This document shows, in pieces, positions 11,039 to 21,516 of a DNA stretch of 64,000 bases. A model generated the notes under the pieces. It saw only the letters and a list, made by a program, of their open reading frames with translations. It was not told where the DNA came from and did no database searches. The position numbers and the translations under genes were made by a program. The DNA is from Siphonodentalium dalli. Its lineage: Eukaryota; Mollusca; Scaphopoda; Gadilida; Siphonodentaliidae. The stretch spans positions 63,266,025-63,330,024 of the forward strand of contig CP136068.1 in NCBI GenBank assembly GCA_032622095.1, in the 5' to 3' direction. Each line of letters opens with the position of its first letter. The stretch's first letter is position 1.

Positions 11039-11770
11039 GGCCGTCGTGGTGGGTATGCTATTAAAATAGTCACACCCATTATAACTGCCATTAACAGAAA
11101 GAATATTAAAATATTATAAGTTATTGTGGTGGATTGACTGTAACATGGTGTGACATTGATGGCTTGGAGTATACATTCAACCGAGTGATGAGGTTGAACA
11201 TAGGCTCCAAGCCGTCAATGTCATACCATGTTACCATCAATCCACCACAATAACGTATATGTTCTGCCGACAGTTCTGGTCATTCTTAGAAATTTTACAT
11301 TTATTCTGAAGAATGATCAGCAGAAAATGTCAAATCTGCTATTGCTCTCGCCATAATGTTGTTCAAACGTAAATGACATGAAAAAAGCAGACCAGCGAGA
11401 GACAATGAGATGTTGTCTTGGTTTTCCTTATGTTGATAGCTCGAGACATAAACATGGGATATGTTGCGCGGCTCTGACCAATCAACAATGCGGTTTCTTA
11501 CTGGAGGTGGAACATAGACACATTTTGTTCTTAAGCCAATAATAAATACTGCGTAAATAGTATGTTATTGTCAAGTCGTGCGCTTTGTCTTTGCCAAAAA
11601 TGTTACAGAACCTGGCTTTTGTTTACGTAACAAAGCATACAAACTTGACAATAACATCTATTTACACGGTATTTATGATTGGTATAAGAACAAAATCTAT
11701 ATTTTAATATTCTTTTTGTTGGCGGTGACTATTTTAACAGTAATACCCACCGCGAAGGCCACCCGTGCAT
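11039..11770. mobile_element. Foldback-rich element flanked by TTAA
   Basis: Outer inverted repeats start AGGCATGGATGGCC and, in reverse complement at the right end, ATGCACGGGTGGCC, followed inward by matching blocks (GTGGTGGGTA, TTAAAATAGTCAC, AAGAATATTAAAATAT). TTAA lies at 11035-11038 and 11771-11774. Inside are two further inverted repeats: 11120-11254 (arms GTTATTGTGGTGGATTGA and its complement) and 11521-11699 (CATTTTGTTCTTAAGCCAAT... with its complement). No protein-coding potential. The TTAA flank suggests piggyBac-type mobilisation, but TTAA in AT-rich DNA can be chance. Confidence 0.65.
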
Positions 11771-12188
11771 TTAAATATCCTGCCTGACACATAAGTTGGA
11801 AATTTCGAACAAAAATGGGTTGATCCAATTCTCAAAGTTTCCTACTTTTTGGTCACAATTTCGGACTGAAATGGCGATCAGTTTGGAACTTTCCAACCTT
11901 ATACAGGATCCTGTTGGGAATTTCTAACATTTTGAAAGCTTGATGATGGCGAGTGCAAAGTAATGGAATTTTGTTCAATTGTGGCGCATGCAGTTGGAAA
12001 GGAGGTAAACACCCCCAATGGAGACACTATGGTCACTTCCACTGGGTGGGGGGGGGGGAAGTTGCCTATCGCAATTGGCACATAGTTTCCAATGCGAACT
12101 GAGAGACACATCGGCCAGGCTGGGGTTCAGTGCTGGTGGCATTCCCTTGGGATGCGACGAGTTGAGATAGGGGTATCAACCCTATAAC

Positions 12189-12442
12189 CAAGCCTTGAAA
12201 TAGGGTGTCTGTCATTTGCAGAATGAGGTCCCCAGAGGGTGAATTTAGTGACGCTACCCCGCATAGCGGGCTAGCATCACCAAATTCACCCTCTGGGAAC
12301 CTCATTCTGCTTACACCTCAGCAGAATGAGGTCCCCAGAGGGTGAATTTGGTGATGCTAGCCTGCTATGCAGGGTAGCATCACTAAATTCACCCTCTGGG
12401 GACCTCATTCTGCAAATGACAGACACCCTATTTCAAGGCTTG
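12189..12442. mobile_element. Near-perfect palindromic MITE, 254 bp
   Basis: The two halves are almost exact reverse complements. The ends read CAAGCCTTGAAATAGGGTGT and its complement, and the core GCAGAATGAGGTCCCCAGAG appears in both halves. Each half contains its own smaller palindrome around GCTAGC/GCATAGCGGG. Flanks CCTATAAC (12181-12188) and CCCATAAC (12443-12450) differ at one base and look like an 8-bp target duplication, which would fit hAT or a similar 8-bp family. The copy at 3811-4247 is older. Open frames on both strands here are by-products of the palindrome. Confidence 0.88.
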
Positions 12443-12450
12443 CCCATAAC

Positions 12451-13860
12451 TTTGGTCACATTTTCCAAAGTTTTTGATTACTCTTCACCAATTGGAAATG
12501 TTCGACCAGAATACTTTAAAATCTGACAGTTTTATTTTTAAACCAGTATAGGCCCTATTAAGTATGAAGTGTTGTTATATATTTTTTTAAAGTCAAATAT
12601 TTCCAACTGCGGGTTGGTAATTTAGACTTAAATAACAATCAGTTCGAAAAATTTCTAAAATGAATTACTATATACAGTTGGACATGTCCATTTCCCTGAA
12701 TTTTCCGGACTTGGGGGGAATTCTAAGTTGGACAACTCAACGGAAACCCTCTAGCCACGTCCCTGGTAATCCGGGACAAAATTTTTATTAGATATTTCAG
12801 ACTAGAAAATAGTTTAAAATACCTATACTGTCAGAGATTGTCTCATTGTTGAAAAGTCTGCTACCACATACAAAGTTATGGGTTTAAAATTGACAACAAT
12901 ACTATACAAGTCATAGAATGCTATCACAGGATGGGATAGGTGCAAATTGGTGAAGAAGTACCTCCCCCACACATCCCTCAGCCCTAAGCTTGAGCACATG
13001 TTTTATATTAAATGTGATTTAGTATTTAATTCGCTCGATCATCCACTGCCTGCATGGTTTAGTGGTGTAAACAAAAGAATGGTAATGTTGCATGACATGT
13101 ACATGTATGTGCGAACTGTCTATCAATTTTAAAGTTATAATTGTCTCCAAATAAATGTACATGTACAAACATAAACACATACAATCACATATAAATGGTC
13201 ATGGCCTGAGGGTCTCCTCTGTTGGTGATTTAATACGAATCATTATGAACATTCCACCTGAAGCCACCCTCCCATACACCATCCGCTTTGAAACAGACAG
13301 ATATTCTGTTTTTCCAAATTAGTACCCTAAATGGCTGTATATGTTCTAACTGATGTTTTTTCAGTCCAAAATTCACTGAATGTAGGTAAACATTCTTCAT
13401 TTTGCCTATATGCCTATTAAATTAAAAAAATCACTCGATATACTGGTTAGAAAAACTATCGAAACAATTTAAATCTACTTTTTAAATGAAATTTCCATCT
13501 GACGTTTTGTTGGACATGAACTGTTGAGAATTTTGACCTAAATTTGAGAGACCACAACCCATGTCACTACGCCCCTGACAGTCATACTGAGCAGGGGTTG
13601 ATTTAACTTTTAAAATTTTTATAGCACTTTGCAGCACTGTGTGGATTTTGTGTAGCATTTCCTACCAATACTTGTTTTTTCATTGTAAATTGGTAAATTG
13701 TGATGCGAATCCAGTTAAATCGAGCCCTTCTGGGTGAAATACATTGGATATTTTCCTACTTATAATAGAGTGTCGTAGGATAATTGACATCTGTCCCATA
13801 TTTACTTGAGCAGAGTTCACTCAGCCGATGCCATCATTGGAAATGGGTGCTAAATGATCA
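12451..13860. other. Unassigned AT-rich DNA
   Basis: GTTGGAAATTT-like motifs continue to about 12730. Beyond that I see no gene, splice-flanked open frame or named repeat. Confidence 0.4.
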
Positions 13861-13862
13861 TT

Positions 13863-14318
13863 GTCCCCCGAAAAATTAATTTTTGGGGGAGTATTGTAAT
13901 CAGCCCCGTCTGTCCGTCGTCCCATCCGTCCGTGCGTCCCATCCGTCCCATCCGTCCGTGCGTCCAGAGTTATAACTCCAGTAATGATCATCCGATTTGA
14001 TTGAAACTTAGTATGTAGGTGTCTCAACCAAGAACACAGGTGCTCTGCAATTCTGGGTTTAATCCGATGTTCTTTTATAGAGTTATTTCCCTTTTTCAAC
14101 TTTTTATTTACTTAGAAAATTTCTCACTTTTTCGGTTTCCGGATGATATCTCAAGTTTGGATCCTTTAATTGCAAATACCGTTTTTATGTGGATCAGACA
14201 TTTCAAGATACAAGTTGAGTTCGAATTTGAGTTTGATTCAATATTTTTTTTAATTTCTTTAACAAAGTGACATCGACTTGCCACGTTTTCGGGGGACACT
14301 GTAAGTTCAGTGTGAATA
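13863..14318 (+). mobile_element. Helentron-like non-autonomous element, family E
   Basis: The head GTCCCCCGAAAA (13863-13874) folds with ATTTTTGGGGG just downstream. Its exact reverse complement TTTTCGGGGGAC lies at 14286-14297, overlapping the stem-loop ACACTG-TAAGTT-CAGTGT (14296-14313). A CCGTCCG/CCATCCGTCC run lies at 13911-13965. The body contains GAGTTATTTCCCTTTTTC (near 14083-14100), shared with families C and D. No transposase frame. The architecture matches the other families although the end sequences are unrelated. Confidence 0.8.
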
Positions 14319-14901
14319 TAAGTAATGGATGTTATGATTTGTTATGAAAGTTGTGCATTAAGTGTGGAATCGAAGGAGCGGAAAACGGAAAATTGATATG
14401 TATAATATAATATTTATACAATATCAAAATGGGCGCAGTGCAGTGGCCTTGTGGCTCTATATACGCTGCTGAATAAAAGCTCCCAAAGGTAGCTTGTTCG
14501 AGATCATTATGCATGTGCCAAAGCGCACAGATGGGCTTCAGGCCACTTTGTCGCATCTGTGGGGATTTGGGCCCACTGTTGGTTATTTTTGTACAGTTTT
14601 ATACATGTATTTCTGATTATGTTAGATTACTTGTTTCGATTAGTACTGGTATTTGCAAATTAAAGTTGCACTATTCAATCAAAATCAATCATTGTTATTG
14701 TCATAATATCTATGGGGGTTTCGCTGGATAAATGTGCTAACTTGCGATGTTATAAGAGCATGTTAGTTTTTATCCGGCGAGTTCCACCATTTGTTTTCAA
14801 AGCAATGTTGTTGGAGGCTGATAAAAATAGGAGGGAGGTTGAAGGAACAGTGGAAAACACATCGCAGTATGTAGGTCAGTACACAGAATGTAGGTCAGTT
14901 A

Positions 14902-16011
14902 TAGGGTCCTGCGAATATTCGAGATTCGATTCGAAAGTCAAATTCGATTCGAGTCGAAATTGCCAACTCGAAATTTCGAATATACACTGACGTAAAAGTA
15001 TAGGCAGTTTACGGACATGAACACATGTCGATCTTAGCTGTTTCTGTGCCATTTAATTCAAGAAAATTATATATATGCACCTTACAATTCTACGAAAGTT
15101 CGCATGATATTAAATATAAGTATAGCAACAATTAGCCACTATAGGACGACTAAATACGTCTGAATTCTAGCTTTGAACATGGTAGCCAAAAGCTCGGAGA
15201 TCGCCGATGGACCGACGACGCGTGTAAATTATAATAGCTATGAGACTGAGCATCTGCTAGTGTTATCTGCTATCTATCAGTCTCAGATTCCGCGTCATCT
15301 AATATCGCTGAGAATGTCGACAACACGTGTTCCCAGCATCGAAAAGTGCATTTTGGCGGTGTTTTTATTTACTGACTCTCATGCAGTTTCGGAAAGTTCT
15401 TTGACACAAAATGTGGTCCGTTATTCATGTTTATTTTAAACATGACAAAGCTGCAGGCAGTGCAGGGACTTACACGTGTGATGAATGCAACATGGTGTAT
15501 AAATCGCACGCATCTGGGACAACCACCCATCTATGGAATCGTCTGTCCAAGAAGCATCCAGCACTACATAAACAGGCTATCATGCGACTGTTGTTGCATC
15601 TTTAAGTTTATAACAATGGGTGTTTCCGAATGCCGATTTGCAATTTTGAATGTACATGCAAATTGTACAAATTTCGCGTGATTTTAGTTCCGAATGAACC
15701 GTTTAGTGGTTATATATTAATCGTCGTGACGGCCGCATGGACGTTTTAATCTGTTCTTTTTCTCGACAATTGTCAATTGAAGTTAATAGTAACACAAACG
15801 ACGGTTCATCGCCACGTAAGTTATGATGGAACTTCATGCATGTAGTTCATAAAACGTATCACAAATCGTCTAATCGTTGAAAAAACATGTTTAATTGAGA
15901 ATGCAACACACAGGTATGATTCGATTCGATATTCGATTCGCTATTCGATTCGATTTCGTGAATTCGATTCGATATTCGATTCGATCAAAATCTCCAATTC
16001 GCAGGACCCTA
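14902..16011 (+). mobile_element. Complete non-autonomous hAT element with BED finger, 1110 bp
   Basis: Terminal inverted repeats TAGGGTCCTGCGAAT and ATTCGCAGGACCCTA are flanked by the perfect 8-bp duplication GTCAGTTA (14894-14901 and 16012-16019). Subterminal regions hold many ATTCGA/TCGAAT repeats at both ends, the kind of sites hAT transposases bind. A paralogous empty site (GTCAGTTA at 16193-16200, same flanks) lies just downstream. The interior encodes only a BED finger (15411-15605); there is no room for a transposase catalytic domain, so it must depend on a relative elsewhere. Confidence 0.93.
15411..15605 (+). CDS. BED zinc-finger frame inside the hAT element
   Basis: Sixty-four residues from an ATG to TAA. 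Features in order: VIHVYFKHD (a likely beta-strand entry to the finger), T-C-D-E-C (Cx2C), VYKSHASGTTTHLW, N-R-LSKKH (the first histidine of the usual HLSKKH pair is R in NRLSKKH here; an upstream H in THLW remains), then PALHKQ. An in-frame TGA lies 7-9 bases before the ATG. BED fingers bind DNA and form the N-terminus of hAT transposases. The frame follows the element strand and is alignable with 20155-20424 and 4759-4962. It may be a relic first exon, or could yield a small DNA-binding peptide; transcript evidence would be needed to prefer the second. Confidence 0.6.
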   Translation: MWSVIHVYFKHDKAAGSAGTYTCDECNMVYKSHASGTTTHLWNRLSKKHPALHKQAIMRLLLHL

Positions 16012-16557
16012 GTCAGTTAGCGTCAGTCGAAATTGAGAGTTGTAAGTTGGCGTGATGCCTCGTAGGGTACTAATCGGCATCTGTGGCGATTTGGGCCCAC
16101 TGTTGGTTATTTTTGTACAGTTTTATACATGTATTTTTGATTATGTTAGCGGAAAACACATCGCAGTATGTAGGTCTGTACACAGAATGTAGGTCAGTTA
16201 GTGTCAGTCGAAATTGAGAGTTGTAAAAATAATGTCAAGAAGGAAATTTCTCAACACCACCTCCCTCCCCTCCTCCTAGTTTTGGTGTTTCGTTTGGTTA
16301 GTGCAATTTTAATTGGTTTCGCAGTTAATTTGGTTTTGAGGATATATATGGGTGAAGGGAGGGTTGTTTGTATGTGAGAATGGGTTTTAATGATGTTTGT
16401 CAGATGTTTGTCGGATCCGCACTTTAATTTGCAACTGTTGGCGATTTGTGATTTTCTTGTGATTATTTATTGTGATTGTTTGGGCGATTTGGGCCCACTG
16501 TTGGTTCTTTTTGTACAGTTCTATACATGTATTTCTGATTATGTTATGATTACTTGT

Positions 16558-17301
16558 TATACCCCCCGCAACGAAGTTAGGGGGGGGTCAGCTTGTCCGT
16601 CGTCCGTCCTTGTCCGTCGTCCGTCCGTGGACACAAATTTGTCCGGAGTTTTTCTCAGTCGTTTTTTGATCAATTTCCGTGAAACTTGGCACAGGCATCA
16701 ACCACCATGGGAACCTGTGCACCTGCGATTATAACGCCTGTCCGACTTTTTTTGGTGGAGTTATTCCCCCTTTTTCAACATGTAAAATTTTGTCCGAGCT
16801 TTTATTCCTACATTTTTAGGTCAATTTTTTTTTAACTTGGCACAGATATTTAGTACCATGGTAACCTATGCACCTGCGATTATGACGTCTGTCTGGCATT
16901 ATTTGGTGGAGTAATCCCGCTTTTTCGACTTAGAATGTTTTTGCAACATGCCTAATTTTGTCCGAGCTTTTATTTCTACATTTTTAGGTCAATGTTTTTT
17001 AATCTTGGCACTGATATTTAGTACCATGAGAACCTGTGATTATGATGTCTGTCCGACTTTTTTTGTGGAGTTATTCCCCTTTTTCGACTTGGAACATTTT
17101 TGCAAAATGCATAATTTTGTCCGAGCTTTTATTCCTACATTTTTCGGTCAATAGGTTTAAGATTACGGTTAGGTTTGTGCACCTGCAATGGGAACTGTTA
17201 TTTTATTATTTTAACTAAATGTTTACTGACATGTGAAACATCTTAGTATTTTAAAAACAGGGGGGTATCCTTAGTCCTATTGGGACAGTCACACCTCTAG
17301 T
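16558..17301 (+). mobile_element. Helentron-like non-autonomous element, family C, copy 1
   Basis: The head ATACCCCCC (16559-16567) is repeated in inverse as GGGGGGTAT at 17260-17268. It is followed by a stem-loop (GTCC-TATT-GGGAC) and the terminus CACACCTCTAG. A GTCCGTCGTCCGTCC run follows the head. The body has about three diverged direct repeats with AACTTGGCACAG, ACCTGTGCACCTGCGATTAT and GAGTTATTCCCCTTTTTC. The uninterrupted sequence near 14630-14640 (ACTTGTTTCGATTAG) shows insertion into a TTT run with no more than 2 bp duplicated. Confidence 0.88.
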
Positions 17302-17401
17302 TTCGATTAGTACTGGTATTTGCAAATTAAAGTTGCACTATTCAATCAAAATCAATCCTTGTTATTGTCATAATATCTATGGGGGTTTCGCTGGATAAAG
17401 G

Positions 17402-18070
17402 CTCTTTTTCAGTTACTGTAGTATATATAGTAATAAAGTGATATATGTTCATTTTTGTTGCAATCCATATGTGCATGCATATATGTGGGTGGTGGTAGAA
17501 AATACAGTTTTTAGTAAAATAAAGTGTTCCCAAGCCATAGTTCATAGCGCACAAAGGGGCCACATTCCCAAGCCATAGGTTCATAGTGCACAAAGGGGCC
17601 ACAGGCTCCTCTGCCACTGATATAAACACTCCCAAATGGAGTCTGTTTCAGTTAGTAAATAGAGTAATAAAGTAATATGTTGATTTTATTGCGTTCCATG
17701 TGTGCATGCATATATGTGGGGTAGGATGGTAGTGAAAGAGAAGGTTGTCCAATCTATAGAAATGAGAATGTGTTCATGACCGTGGAGACCAGAAAGTAAC
17801 GAAGAACATTTATATGCCGTCATTTTGATGGGCAATCCCCTAGTTAAATATATTACCTCTGCTATATAGGCTAGAGATTTACATCATGTTACATTATAAA
17901 CAGGAAGTGAGGAGTTTCATTTCCCTATTCTCTTTTCCCTATTTTATTTATAGATTTCTAGAGGATACCGGTCAGTTTGAACAGTATGGTTACTGGTATT
18001 TGAGTACCAAATCTGAACAAATAGCCGTTTTCTGGTTAGTGGGGAAAGATAGACCCAATCTGAGTACACC
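17402..18070. other. Unassigned DNA with two related half-copies
   Basis: GTGTGCATGCATATATGTGG occurs near 17700 and a variant near 17470, with TAATAAAGTRATAT upstream of each, so there is a diverged direct duplication of about 230 bp. No gene recognised; the frame 17886-18272 runs into the hairpin repeat below and is not convincing. Confidence 0.4.
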
Positions 18071-18077
18071 AGCGTTT

Positions 18078-18235
18078 CTTTTATATATGCGATGCTCCCA
18101 TAGGGAGCCTCTAATATATACGAGATTACATTGCCCTAACAATATTTACCTTGTCCGTTTAAGCCGATGCAATCTCTTATATATGCGAGGCTCCCTGTTG
18201 GAAACTTGCATATATAGGAGAATGCACTGGCACAG
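18078..18235. repeat. Two tandem hairpin units
   Basis: TTTATATATGCGATGCTCCC / GGGAGCCTCTAATATATACG (18081-18122) and TTATATATGCGAGGCTCCCT / GGAAACTTGCATATATAGGAG (18177-18222) are inverted repeats about 96 bp apart. Their flanks also pair (GATTACATTGC with GCAATCTC). It could be a small foldback element or a structured transcript. Confidence 0.55.
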
Positions 18236-18446
18236 AATCCTTACTGCTGCACCAGCGCGGCTCCCGTTATGAAAGGGTTAAAAACAAAATCCTGAATATG
18301 AGTATCTAAGGTTAGAATGGGTGAATGAGTGTGTGACATGGGAATTTATATTGCTCAATTTCGTTCACATCATCTGCCAATGAGAAAGTAGCTTGCCAAA
18401 CTGTACTATTTAGTAGATACAGTTAATAATAATTAATAGATTTTAT

Positions 18447-19093
18447 TAGCTCAACTTTACTTTGTGTGTACGTGTGTGAGGCGTCAACAATATAGGCTAC
18501 AGGTCGTACCTTTGGTCGGATCATTATGAAATTTGTCATAACTGCTGACATTGAAATGTAGATGGAAACGAGTCATTTTGGGATCATTGGGAAAAAAAAA
18601 ACATGGCCACCAGTGGCCATCTTGGATTTCAAAATTCAATCCATTAGCACATGCTACAGGTCGTACTGTTCGTCTGATCATCATGAAATTTGTCATGGAT
18701 GTTAACAATGACATGTAGATGGGAACGAGTCATTTTGGGGTCATTTGGCAAAAAAACATGGCTGCCAGCAGCCATCTTGGATTTTAGTCTTTGGATGATT
18801 AATCCTTTGGCACGGGCTACAGGTCTTGACTTTGGTCGGATTATCATGAAATTTGTCATGTATGTTAACATTGACATGTAAATGGGAACGAGTTATCTTG
18901 CGGTCATTCGGCAAAAAAACATGGTGTCCATCTTGGATTTCAAAATTCAATCCATCTGCATGGGCTACAGGCCGTACTGTTTGTCTGATGATCATGAAAT
19001 TTGTGATTTATGTTAATGTTGACATATAGATTGGAACGAGTCATTTTGGGGTCATTCGGCCAAATAGCATGGCCACCAGCAGCCATCTTGGAT
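18447..19093 (+). mobile_element. Helentron-like element, family A, 3'-truncated copy
   Basis: It starts with TAGCTCAACTTTACTTTG and CGTCAACAAT, followed by four 155/164-type body units (GGGCTACAGGTCGTAC, ATGAAATTTGTCATG, GGGAACGAGTCATTTTGGGG, GCAGCCATCTTGG). The 3' subterminal copy and stem-loop are missing; the element runs directly into the 145-bp tandem repeat at 19111. Its minus-strand open frames are repeat artefacts. Confidence 0.75.
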
Positions 19094-19110
19094 GTAATCT
19101 TGGATGTAAT

Positions 19111-19525
19111 ACTCTAATGATCGAGGGGCGCCTGCGGCGCATTAGATACTTATACCTGTTATTTATGTGGGCAGTAGCCTCTATAGGGGGCGCCTACGGC
19201 GCATAAGATACTATGGCTGGCGGGATGGGGTGGTGGGTGGGTAACTAACCTCTATACTCTAATGATCGAGGGTGCCTGTGGTGCATAAGAAACTTATACC
19301 TATTATTTATGTGGGCAGTAGCCTCTAGAGGGGCGCCTGCGGCGCATAATATACTATAGGTGGCGGGATGGGGTGGTCGGTGGGTAACTAACCTCTATAC
19401 TCTAATGGTCGTGGGGCGCATTAAGATACTTATACCTATTATTTATGTGGCAGTATCCTCTATACTCTAATGATCGAGGGCGCTTGCGGCGCATAAGATA
19501 CTTATACCAATTATTTATAATACAC
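19111..19525. repeat. Tandem repeat, about 145-bp unit
   Basis: ACTCTAATGATCGAGG recurs at 19111, 19256, 19399 (variant) and 19464. Each unit carries GGCGCCTGCGGCGC, a GC-rich near-palindrome, and TTATTTATGTGGGCAGTAG. GC content is well above the surroundings. Confidence 0.85.
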
Positions 19526-19766
19526 CTTTACTGGTTTTGAACAACCCTTGTCTATTGTATCGTTTTCACTGGTGATAACAGGCAACTAAATTAATTATGC
19601 TGGTGAGTTGACCATGCGTACGCCCGCGTGACCCATATAATTCACATAAATCATCGTAAAACCCAATTTTCCTGAAATTCAAGATGGCCATCAAGATCAC
19701 GTGACTTATAAGGGGTGGAGCAGGGTCATATGTCCCCTGCAGGTATATAGACATATGGGTGTGGTT
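19526..19766. repeat. Repeat with AAGATGG...TCACGTGAC motif; hAT target
   Basis: CAAGATGGCCATCAAGATCACGTGAC here, AAGATGGACGCCAAGGTCACGTGAC at 21009 and AAGATGGCTACCAATGTCACATGAC near 21178 show that the same old repeat lies on both sides of the hAT element at 19767-20873. No gene recognised. Confidence 0.45.
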
Positions 19767-20873
19767 TAGGATCCTGCGAATTGGAGATTTTGATCGAATA
19801 GAATATCGAATCGAATTCAGGAAATCAAATCGAATATCGAATCGAATATCGAATCGAATTATATCTATGTGTTGCATTCTCAAATGGGCATGTTTTGTCA
19901 ACGATTAGACGATTTGTGAAAGGTTTTATGAACTACACGCACGAAGTTCCATCATAACTTATGTGGCGATGAACCGTTGTTTAACTTCAGTTTGAATGAT
20001 AATTGTCGAGAAAGAAAAAAACAGATTTAAAAAAACGTCCATGCGGCCGTCACGACGATTAATATATAACCACTAAACGGATTATCGGAACTAAAATCAC
20101 GCGAAATTTGTACAGTTTGCATGTACATGCAAAATTGCAAATCGACCTTCGAAATCACCCGTTGTTATAAACTTGAAGATGCAACAACAGTCGCAGGGTA
20201 GCCTGTTTATGTAGTGCTGGATGCTTCTTGGACAGATGATTCCATAGATGGGTCGTTGTCGCAGATGCTTGCGATTTATACACCATGTCGCAGTCATCAC
20301 ACGTCCCTGAACTACCTGCAACATTATCATGTTTAAAATAAACATGAATAACGGACGACATTTTGTCAAGTGTCAAAGAACGCTCCGAAATTGAAAGTAA
20401 ATTTTCAAAAGAAAACACCGCCAAAATGCACTTTTCGATGCCGGGAACATAACGAAGAATCTGAGGATATATAGACGGCGGATAAAGCTAGCGGTTGCTC
20501 AGTCGCTATTATTATTCACACTCGTCGTCGGTCCATCTGTGATTTCCGAACTTTTGGCTACCATGTTCAAAGCTAGAATTCAGGCTTATTTAGTCATCCT
20601 ATATAGTGGCTAATTGCTGGCTATCCTTATATTTGAAATATATAATCGCGATATACAATAAGAATTATAAGGTGCATGCATGTATATACCATTTTCTGTA
20701 ATTAAATGGCACAAAAAACAGCTAAGATCGACGTGTGTACTTGTCCGTAAACAGCCTACTTTGCCATCAATGTATATTCGAAATTTCGAGTTGGAAATTT
20801 CGACTCGAATTCTGATCGAATTTGACTTTCGAATCGAATCTCGAATCGAATATCGAATATTCGCAGGACCCTA
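19767..20873 (-). mobile_element. Complete non-autonomous hAT element, reverse orientation, 1107 bp
   Basis: Ends are TAGGATCCTGCGAAT (left, one mismatch to the right) and ATTCGCAGGACCCTA, flanked by the perfect 8-bp duplication GTGTGGTT (19759-19766 and 20874-20881). Subterminal TCGAAT repeats are at both ends. It is collinear with 14902-16011 in reverse complement. It encodes only the BED-finger frame. Confidence 0.93.
20155..20424 (-). CDS. BED zinc-finger frame inside the second hAT element
   Basis: The minus-strand frame covers up to 89 residues without a stop. A conserved ATG (protein MSSVIHVYFKHD) lies within it, and an upstream in-frame extension (FSFENLLSISERSLTLDK) is open here but closed in the 15411 copy. 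The finger has C-D-D-C (Cx2C), VYKSQASATTTHLW and NHLSKKH (Hx4H), all four ligands present. PALHKQ and a run of leucines end the conserved part. Family role: DNA binding by hAT transposases. There is no catalytic domain. It is the best-preserved of the three frames in this window. Confidence 0.65.
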   Translation of the reverse strand: MAVFSFENLLSISERSLTLDKMSSVIHVYFKHDNVAGSSGTCDDCDMVYKSQASATTTHLWNHLSKKHPALHKQATLRLLLHLQVYNNG

Positions 20874-20881
20874 GTGTGGTT

Positions 20882-21395
20882 ATATATATATATCTATATT
20901 TGGAATTGTACCTATCAGGGAATATTCAAGCAAAAAAAGCACGAACTCAACAAAGTGCGCCATTGTATCCCATTTTGCTACAAATAGGTGGCAACTTGCG
21001 TAAGTCCAAGATGGACGCCAAGGTCACGTGACCTATGTTATGTCCAAAGTGGCTTCATATATGTTACTCCCGTGTACCTTACTGTTGGACATCGTATAAT
21101 TGGGTTGAAAATTAGAAAACAAACAACACACTCATTCATACCTACACAAACTGTACATATACCGACAAATAGCCGCCAAGATGGCTACCAATGTCACATG
21201 ACCTTGGTGGGCGTGTCCACGGCGGCATTCGACAGGGAATACCAATGTCTATATACATGTGAAGTTTCAACTAATTATTTTAGAAACTGCTTGAGATATA
21301 ATGTATTACCCATACATACCTAAAATACATGGATATATGTACAGGATGCATGGCACTGGGGGGTACGTCTGTGGTGGCGGGTGGCAGCGAAAGAG
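20882..21395. other. Old repeat DNA, unassigned
   Basis: It contains the AAGATGG...TCACGTGAC motifs noted on the other side of the hAT element, but no recognisable gene or element ends. Confidence 0.4.
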
Positions 21396-21516
21396 TTAAT
21401 TGAGAATGCAACACACAGGTATGATTCGATTCGATATTCGATTCGCTATTCGATTCGATTTCGTGAATTCGATTCGATATTCGATTCGATCAAAATCTCC
21501 AATTCGCAGGACCCTA
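21396..21516 (+). mobile_element. hAT terminal fragment
   Basis: It is nearly identical to 15893-16011: TTGAGAATGCAACACACAGG, the ATTCGA repeats and the end ATTCGCAGGACCCTA. The internal edge is abrupt, and no target duplication is seen. Confidence 0.85.

Larger units (their letters stand above)
14549..17400 (+). repeat. Old tandem repeat unit, three copies split by later insertions
   Basis: Blocks GGGCCCACTGTTGGTTATTT, TATACATGTATTTCTGATTATG, TCGATTAGTACTGGTATTTG and ACACAGAATGTAGGTCAGTTA recur at 14549-14901, 16077-16240 and 16485-17400. Copy 1 is interrupted by the hAT element at 14902-16011, copy 3 by the family C element at 16558-17301. The uninterrupted versions give empty sites for both insertions. 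No gene recognised; frames at 14513-14731 and 16390-16734 are repeat-derived. Confidence 0.75.

Noticed and set aside
12066-12526. Two similar peptides (MR.PEGEFGDASPLC...) on opposite strands, also at 4133
   Set aside because: They are the two arms of the palindromic MITE read outward; no evidence of coding.
17886-18272. 128-residue open frame
   Set aside because: It crosses the tandem hairpins at 18078-18235, has no recognisable motif, and has neither splice nor start context that stands out.
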